DNA from: Phocoena phocoena
Taxonomy: Eukaryota; Chordata; Mammalia; Artiodactyla; Phocoenidae
Assembly: GCF_963924675.1 (NCBI RefSeq)
Contig: NC_089232.1
Coordinates: 42,344,522 to 42,408,521, forward strand
Length of the DNA: 64,000 nucleotides
Reading direction: 5' to 3'
Shown: one piece after another, positions 59,906-64,000 of the stretch
How positions within the stretch are numbered: position 1 is the first letter of the stretch
Layout of the letters: the number at the start of each line of letters is the position of its first letter
Made by a program: the position numbers and the translations under genes
The notes under the pieces: generated by a model
Seen by the model: only the letters and a program-made list of their open reading frames with translations
What the model was told of the DNA's origin: nothing
Databases searched by the model: none

Positions 59906-60942
59906 GTGCAGCTGGCTGAGGGGCCCAAGGTGTTTTGGGCCTGGTCTTGGCCTGCTGGTGGTTTTGGGGGCTGTGCCCGGGCATCCCCAGGGATATTGCT
60001 GGCTCACTGGTGGTCGGAGCTGGCTGTAGGGCCCCAGGAGTCCTGGGGCTAATACCTGCAGACTTGTGTGCAGGGCCAGGTCCTGGGCCCTGTGGTGGGC
60101 AGGGCCATCCATGTACTGGGGTGGCTTTGGGCTTAGGAAGTCTTAAGGCACCCTGCTTGCTGGTGGGTGGGGCTGTGTTTCTGCCTGGCTAGTTGCTTGG
60201 CCTGAGGTATCTCAGTACTGGTGTCGACAGGCTGGTGGTGGTGGCGGTCGGGGAGTTGGGGGGGGGGGGGCTGGGTCATGGTGTCAATTAGCCAGAGAGA
60301 GGATTTCGAAATGTGGCTTGCCAGCCCCAGTGTCCGTGTGGTAGAATGAGCTGCCCAAAATGGCTTCATCAGTGTCTGTGTCCCTGGGGTGAGCTGCAGT
60401 TGCCTCCTGCCTGTCTGGGAGACTCTCCAATATCAGCAGGTAGGTCTGATGCAGGCTCCTTTTAAATTACTGCTCCTGCCCTGGGATCTGGAGCATGTGA
60501 GAATTTGGATGTGCCCTTTAAGAATGGAGTCTCTATTTCCCACAGCCCTCTGTGTCTCTTGAAAATAAGCCCCACTGGCCTTCAAATCTACCTGTTCTGG
60601 GGGCTCATCTTTCCAGTGTAGGACCCCTGGGCTGGGGAGCCTGATATAGGATTCAGACTAATGGCTCTTTGGGGGGAACCTTTGCAATTGTAATTACCCT
60701 ACCATTTGTGGGTCGCCCATTGGTGGGGGTATGGGTCTCAACTGTACTTCAACTCCACCGCTCCTACATGTCTTTTTGTGGTTTCTTCTTTAAATATTTA
60801 GTTATAGAAGACCATCTCTGCTATTTCTGCTAGATTCTGGCCTTTCTCATGAATAGTTGCTCTGTACAGAGTTGTAGTTTTGGTGTGCCTGGACAGGACG
60901 TGAGCTTGGGGTCTTCCTACTCCACCGTCTTGACCAGGCTCC
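59906..60942 (-). promoter_or_regulatory. L1 5' UTR of the deleted L1
   Basis: About 1 kb of GC-rich L1 5' UTR. In intact L1 it carries the internal promoter. The 5' motif CAAGACGGTGG near 60925-60935 is a decayed form of the YY1-like site seen in the full-length copy. Contains a G-rich stretch near 60255-60275. Confidence 0.75.
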
Positions 60943-60958
60943 TCTCATTGTGGTTTTA

Positions 60959-61075
60959 ATTTATGTTTCCCTAATTACTAATGATGTTGAACATCTCTTC
61001 ATGTTTTTCTTTGACATTTTTATGTCTTCTTTGATGAAGTGTCTATTAAAACCTTTTAGCCGTTTTCCTTAATTC
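60959..61075 (-). mobile_element. Older L1 ORF2, part 2
   Basis: TTTATGTTTCCCTAATTACT, TGATGTTGAACATCTCTTCA and TATGTCTTCTTTGATGAAGT continue the host L1 antisense ORF2. Confidence 0.82.
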
Positions 61076-61429
61076 TTTTATGTTAAATAGCATTAACTTA
61101 GTTGTCTTTAAATGCCGCACATCCTAAATATATTTGTATGTCTCCGCACCATTTAATATACCCCTTTATTCCCTATATCTTCTAATAAAGCGAGGTTCTC
61201 CTAGAAGGCTTCAACTCTTTGGGTGAGAACACTTTACTTTGGTGCTGTGTGCTTCATATGAAATCACATCAGGAAGTTGTCACATTTTTTAAATGGTACC
61301 GACGTTGATCAGTGGAACCAGTCATTGTAAAATTCTTCATTAATTTGTAAACTAATGATTGCTGCCTGAATCAATTATTTCATTAACGTTTGCAACGTTG
61401 TGGTTTTAAAACTTTCTTCCATATTTGCT
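61076..61429. other. Unassigned AT-rich DNA
   Basis: No gene or confident repeat recognised. It may be part of the following L1 3' UTR. Confidence 0.4.
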
Positions 61430-61745
61430 ATAATAGGAATTCTTCTGTAAGGAAGATTTTTTCCTTCATTAACAGTTCATCCAGCAAAAGATAGAATAAA
61501 TGTGTATTTACTTCCTTTTAATTTATAATTTTCATGCTAAAGTGTTGGTGTCCTAGTTATTTCCAAATTTCTCAGTTGTGGTCATTGTTTTTGTTGGATT
61601 TCCCTGTTAAAAATTGAGCATCAACACAAATTGATGCTTTTAAAAAAATACGTGTAGTGAATTTCTATTAAATGCATTCATTCTTCTGTTGATGCTTAAA
61701 CTGTCCCATCTTTGGCACAGCCGAGTCCTTCACACTGGTACCTCT
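61430..61745 (-). repeat. Old L1M 3' UTR, part 1 (split by LTR)
   Basis: GGAATTCTTCTGTAAGGAAG and ACTGTCCCATCTTTGGCACA resemble the antisense L1M 3' UTR. Similarity resumes at 62309. Confidence 0.55.
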
Positions 61746-61746
61746 G

Positions 61747-62308
61747 TGTTGATAATTTTGTCAAGCAAATGGCAGTTGTTATCCCCTCCAGGGAGGGGGT
61801 CCCACTCCATCAGAAGCAGCAATTCCAGAAGCCAACCCACTCCATGGTTCAGGGTCACCAAGAAAGACACGCCTCACATGATTCTACAGTGAAACGACAC
61901 TTTACTCACATAGAGAGGAGACAGAGCAAGGTGAGCTTCGTGAGTGGACATGGGTTTCCCCGTGGCCAGCAGGTCACCTCCCACAGCTGACCCAGGGTGA
62001 TGATCTGCATGCACCCTTCTTGTGCTGTGGGTGAAGGACCCCCTTCCCTCCCCTCCCCTCCCCAACACCCGTGAAAGGATGCAGTAGGCAGTTGGCAATG
62101 TGCTCTTTGACAGCCTGATCAAGCAGGACAGAGGAGCATATACTGAGTCTAAAACAGAGAAGGACATTCCCACACAGGTCCAGAAGCCCACACGGGCTGT
62201 GAGGGCTCCTTGGCTCTCGGTAAGGAAGTGTTCCAGGCCCAAGGCCCATTTTCATGTGGCTGAGTGGGGAGTCGGAAAACTGCACACGTGCGATTGCCTT
62301 TCCCAACA
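61747..62308 (-). mobile_element. Probable solo LTR, minus strand
   Basis: About 562 bp with TG...CA ends and the short terminal inverted repeat TGTTG/CAACA: on the minus strand it opens TGTTGGGAAAGGCAATCGCA and ends AATTATCAACA. It is GC-richer than its flanks and has a C-rich run at 62040-62066. It lies inside an L1M 3' UTR. I found no clean target duplication, so the call is inference; a few bases of L1 are also missing. No internal retroviral genes. Confidence 0.5.
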
Positions 62309-62420
62309 AACTTCCTTACTTTCTGGCACAACAAAATGCCCTGGAACCTCTTGATGCTTCCTGCCCCAGGCACGGAATCAGATGTTCTTCAAAGGAGTCC
62401 TGTTTTTTTTCTTAGGAAAG
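62309..62420 (-). repeat. Old L1M 3' UTR, part 2
   Basis: ACTTCCTTACTTTCTGGCAC, then TCTTGATGCTTCCTGCCCCA and TTCTTCAAAGGAGTCCTG, match the antisense L1M 3' UTR that begins at 61430. Confidence 0.6.
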
Positions 62421-63095
62421 TGTATTGAGGGTGCTAGATTTCCTCATTGTTATTAGATTGTTATTGCTTCTCAGCCTTTTCAATAACATAATTTGAAGGG
62501 GAAAATATCATAAACTCATTTGTCTGGCTGGGTCACTTGGCAGCGTCCTTCCCAGGTATGGGGCAGTACTTTCTATGTCTGTCTCCGTCCCTCTCTTCCT
62601 TCTCTCCAGCTTCTAGCTACTGCTCCTTCCTCCTACTCTTTCGAGCTAAAAAGCTAGAGAAATTCCCCTGCTCTTCCCAGCTGCACTATTTCTTCTAATT
62701 TCCATGCTCTGTCCAAACTTTGCAAATTATCTTTTTAAACAATCTTCATATTACCGAAGTAGAATGTGCTGTTTTTTTCCTACTAGTAGATTCTTCCTGA
62801 CATAGAAGGAAGAAAGGAAATGGTTAGGATAAGCCTTAAGATGAATATTAAGTCAAGTATGAAGTGTATAAGACGTTTGACTCCAATAATATTGTGAATT
62901 TATTGATATTTGGTAACTTGCCCCATACCTCTTTTATATTATTCCTATAATACTATAGATATTGTACTGCCCAATAAATACAGATGAATTTAATATCCCT
63001 TGCTTAACTCAAAGAAACCAATGTACTTTAAAAAAAATGCCATTTTCATTACTTAGGAAGAAATTGGGCAAATGAAAAATTATGCCTGTGGGGTA
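62421..63095. other. Unassigned DNA
   Basis: No gene or repeat recognised. Confidence 0.4.
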
Positions 63096-63120
63096 TGTGT
63101 GTGTGTGTGTGTGTGTGTGT
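63096..63120. repeat. (GT)n microsatellite
   Basis: About 12 GT units, just beyond the 3' side of the EIF1B pseudogene. Confidence 0.95.
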
Positions 63121-63149
63121 CTTAAGGAACTGGTCAGATAAGGAGCAAA

Positions 63150-63509
63150 AATCTAGATTTCTTTTTTATTGTTAAGCTGCAACGTACATGGTTTCATACA
63201 ACAAAAGTATTTAATCGAGTGAAAAGTAATAAACTGAACAATAAACAAATAAATACTCAAAACAACATATTTTCCATTGGAAACATGTTAAGATGAATGT
63301 GGGGTTTCATTACCATCTTACTGCAATTTTCTTATGTGTTACTAGCCTACATACCCCATGTTTTCTGTAATCAGGCAGATGTGAATGGAAGTTTGAATGA
63401 TTAAATAAATGAAAAGTCCATTTAGTGCAGGGGATCATTTCACAAGGCAGTCAAACTGGGTTTAGAGAACAAAATTATTCAAGAACTTCTCTACTTATTT
63501 AGGTTCATT
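63150..63509 (-). pseudogene. Likely 3' UTR of the EIF1B retrocopy
   Basis: This minus-strand stretch directly follows the pseudogene stop codon and ends near an AATAAA (63165-63170) followed by an A-rich GAAA stretch. It is not an obvious repeat. I infer that it derives from the EIF1B 3' UTR but cannot confirm it by alignment. Confidence 0.5.
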
Positions 63510-63725
63510 TTAGAATCCATGAACCTTCAGCTGTTCCTCCTTGACAATGCGAGTCTCCAAGAGAAACTGGCAAATGTTTTTTCTTTGGTCACTTGGAGCT
63601 GAATAACCTTTCCGTATTCGGGATGTTCAATCACAGTACCATTACAGGGAAATTTCTTTTGGAAAGCTTTCACACGTTTCCTTTTGTCATAATCATTTGC
63701 AATGCCCTGAACAGTCGAGATAGTC
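63510..63725 (-). pseudogene. EIF1B: Processed pseudogene of EIF1B (SUI1 family), 5'-truncated
   Basis: EIF1/EIF1B proteins (113 residues) bind the 40S ribosome and enforce start-codon selection. On the minus strand this region encodes about 70 codons of the C-terminal half. Recognisable parts are VQGIANDYDKRKRVKAFQKK, FPCNGTVIEHPEYGKVIQLQ and, in another frame, GDQRKNICQF...IVKEEQLKVHGF then stop at 63510-63512. The IVKEEQLKVHGF ending points to EIF1B rather than EIF1. One base is deleted near 63592, and the N-terminal part is missing or unrecognisable. There is no intron and the copy is 5'-truncated, as expected for LINE-driven retroposition. The downstream minus-strand sequence to about 63150 may be its 3' UTR, with AATAAA at 63165-63170. 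Nonfunctional. Confidence 0.88.
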
Positions 63726-64000
63726 GTGATTTTAATAAATCAGTTATTAATCTTCTGGTCCCAATTCTAATTCTCTCTTTAGTCAGTCTTGTTTAAGAAG
63801 GTTTGTTTTACTTTCTGAAATCTAAAATTGCCTAAAATCTAAAATTGCTTAATTGACAGTGAACAATTTACACAAGTGAGAAACTTCTAATTTAAGAATC
63901 TGGGTTATGTTATACTGGTTGTTACTTATGCTGACAAAAGGAGGGCAACTGTATATTTATCCCGAGGGTATTTGCATTATGACCTTAGGTAAGTTATTTA
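63726..64000. other. Unassigned DNA
   Basis: Diverged EIF1B N-terminal sequence might reach to about 63790, but this is not clear. Nothing else is recognised up to the end. Confidence 0.35.

Larger units (their letters stand above)
58517..60942 (-). mobile_element. Internally deleted L1 (3' part joined to 5' UTR)
   Basis: Antisense L1 with a 3' UTR and ORF2 C-terminal part (58517-59905), then directly an L1 5' UTR (59906-60942). ORF1 and most of ORF2 are missing. The 5' end on the minus strand reads GGAGCCTGGTCAAGACGGTG, the L1 5'-terminal motif. Diverged target duplications TCTCATTATGGGTTTT (58501-58516) and TCTCATTGTGGTTTTA (60943-60958) flank it. A CHR-2 SINE is at 59455-59655. Confidence 0.85.

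Noticed and set aside
59890..59920. The internally deleted L1 as a spliced L1 (SpIRE-like) RNA copy
   Set aside because: At the ORF2 side of the junction, the L1 consensus as seen in the other copy here does not end in a canonical AG acceptor. Unless the same junction recurs elsewhere, ordinary deletion is simpler.
60240..60280. G-rich region near 60.2 kb as a CpG-island promoter
   Set aside because: It belongs to the L1 5' UTR, is short and has few CpG sites.
1..64000. CRISPR arrays, bacterial operons, phage or plasmid features
   Set aside because: The sequence is clearly mammalian. There are no regularly spaced short repeats and no prokaryotic gene organisation.

Overview
This window is mammalian nuclear DNA, most likely from a cetacean. 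It carries eight copies of a short tRNA-derived SINE of the cetacean CHR-2 type and one longer CHR-1-type copy. No ruminant BovB/Bov-tA, pig PRE or primate Alu sequence was recognised. The rest is AT-rich DNA with L1, L2, MIR, MaLR, ERV and DNA-transposon remnants. I recognise no intact cellular gene, no exon chain, no CpG island and no structural RNA gene. It reads as a gene desert or the interior of a large intron. Family names come from memory of consensus sequences and were not checked with RepeatMasker.

Layout. 0-11 kb: unassigned DNA, an old L1 3' UTR, hAT-like fragments, L2 pieces, plus-strand ancient L1 tails and CA/TA microsatellites. 11-19.6 kb: an older minus-strand L1 split by a complete 6.1-kb minus-strand L1 with 5' UTR, ORF1 and ORF2, both broken; the younger L1 itself holds a CHR-2 SINE. 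21.8-24 kb: two CHR-2 SINEs and an MLT1-type LTR. 25.1-28.4 kb: a 5'-truncated L1 with 12-bp target duplications, split by a nearly full-length Tigger1 (TA duplications, decayed DD32D transposase). 28.4-33.7 kb: mostly unassigned. 33.7-37.3 kb: L2 (CR1-clade) pieces, one with reverse-transcriptase-region homology. 37-48 kb: MIR, L2 and L1 relics, two GT microsatellites and a CHR-2 SINE. 48-51 kb: two L1 insertions, one nested in an ancient LINE. 51.7-54 kb: a solo LTR with a 4-bp duplication, a CHR-1 SINE, a CHR-2 SINE and an L1 tail. 57-61 kb: a plus-strand L1 ORF2 relic, then an internally deleted L1 (3' part joined to 5' UTR) nested in an older L1 and carrying a CHR-2 SINE. 61.4-62.4 kb: an old L1 3' UTR split by a probable minus-strand solo LTR. 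63.1-63.7 kb: a processed pseudogene of EIF1B/EIF1.

Nothing here works as a pathway; the content is a layered record of transposition. The boundaries give relative ages: L1 before Tigger1 at 25-28 kb, old L1 before young L1 before SINE at 12-19 kb and at 58-61 kb. Most L1 pieces and six of eight CHR-2 SINEs lie on the minus strand, which would fit an intron of a plus-strand gene, but that is weak inference. I found no convincing undescribed biological system. The most useful observations are the nested insertions with reconstructable target sites, the rearranged L1, the EIF1B retropseudogene and the two solo LTRs.
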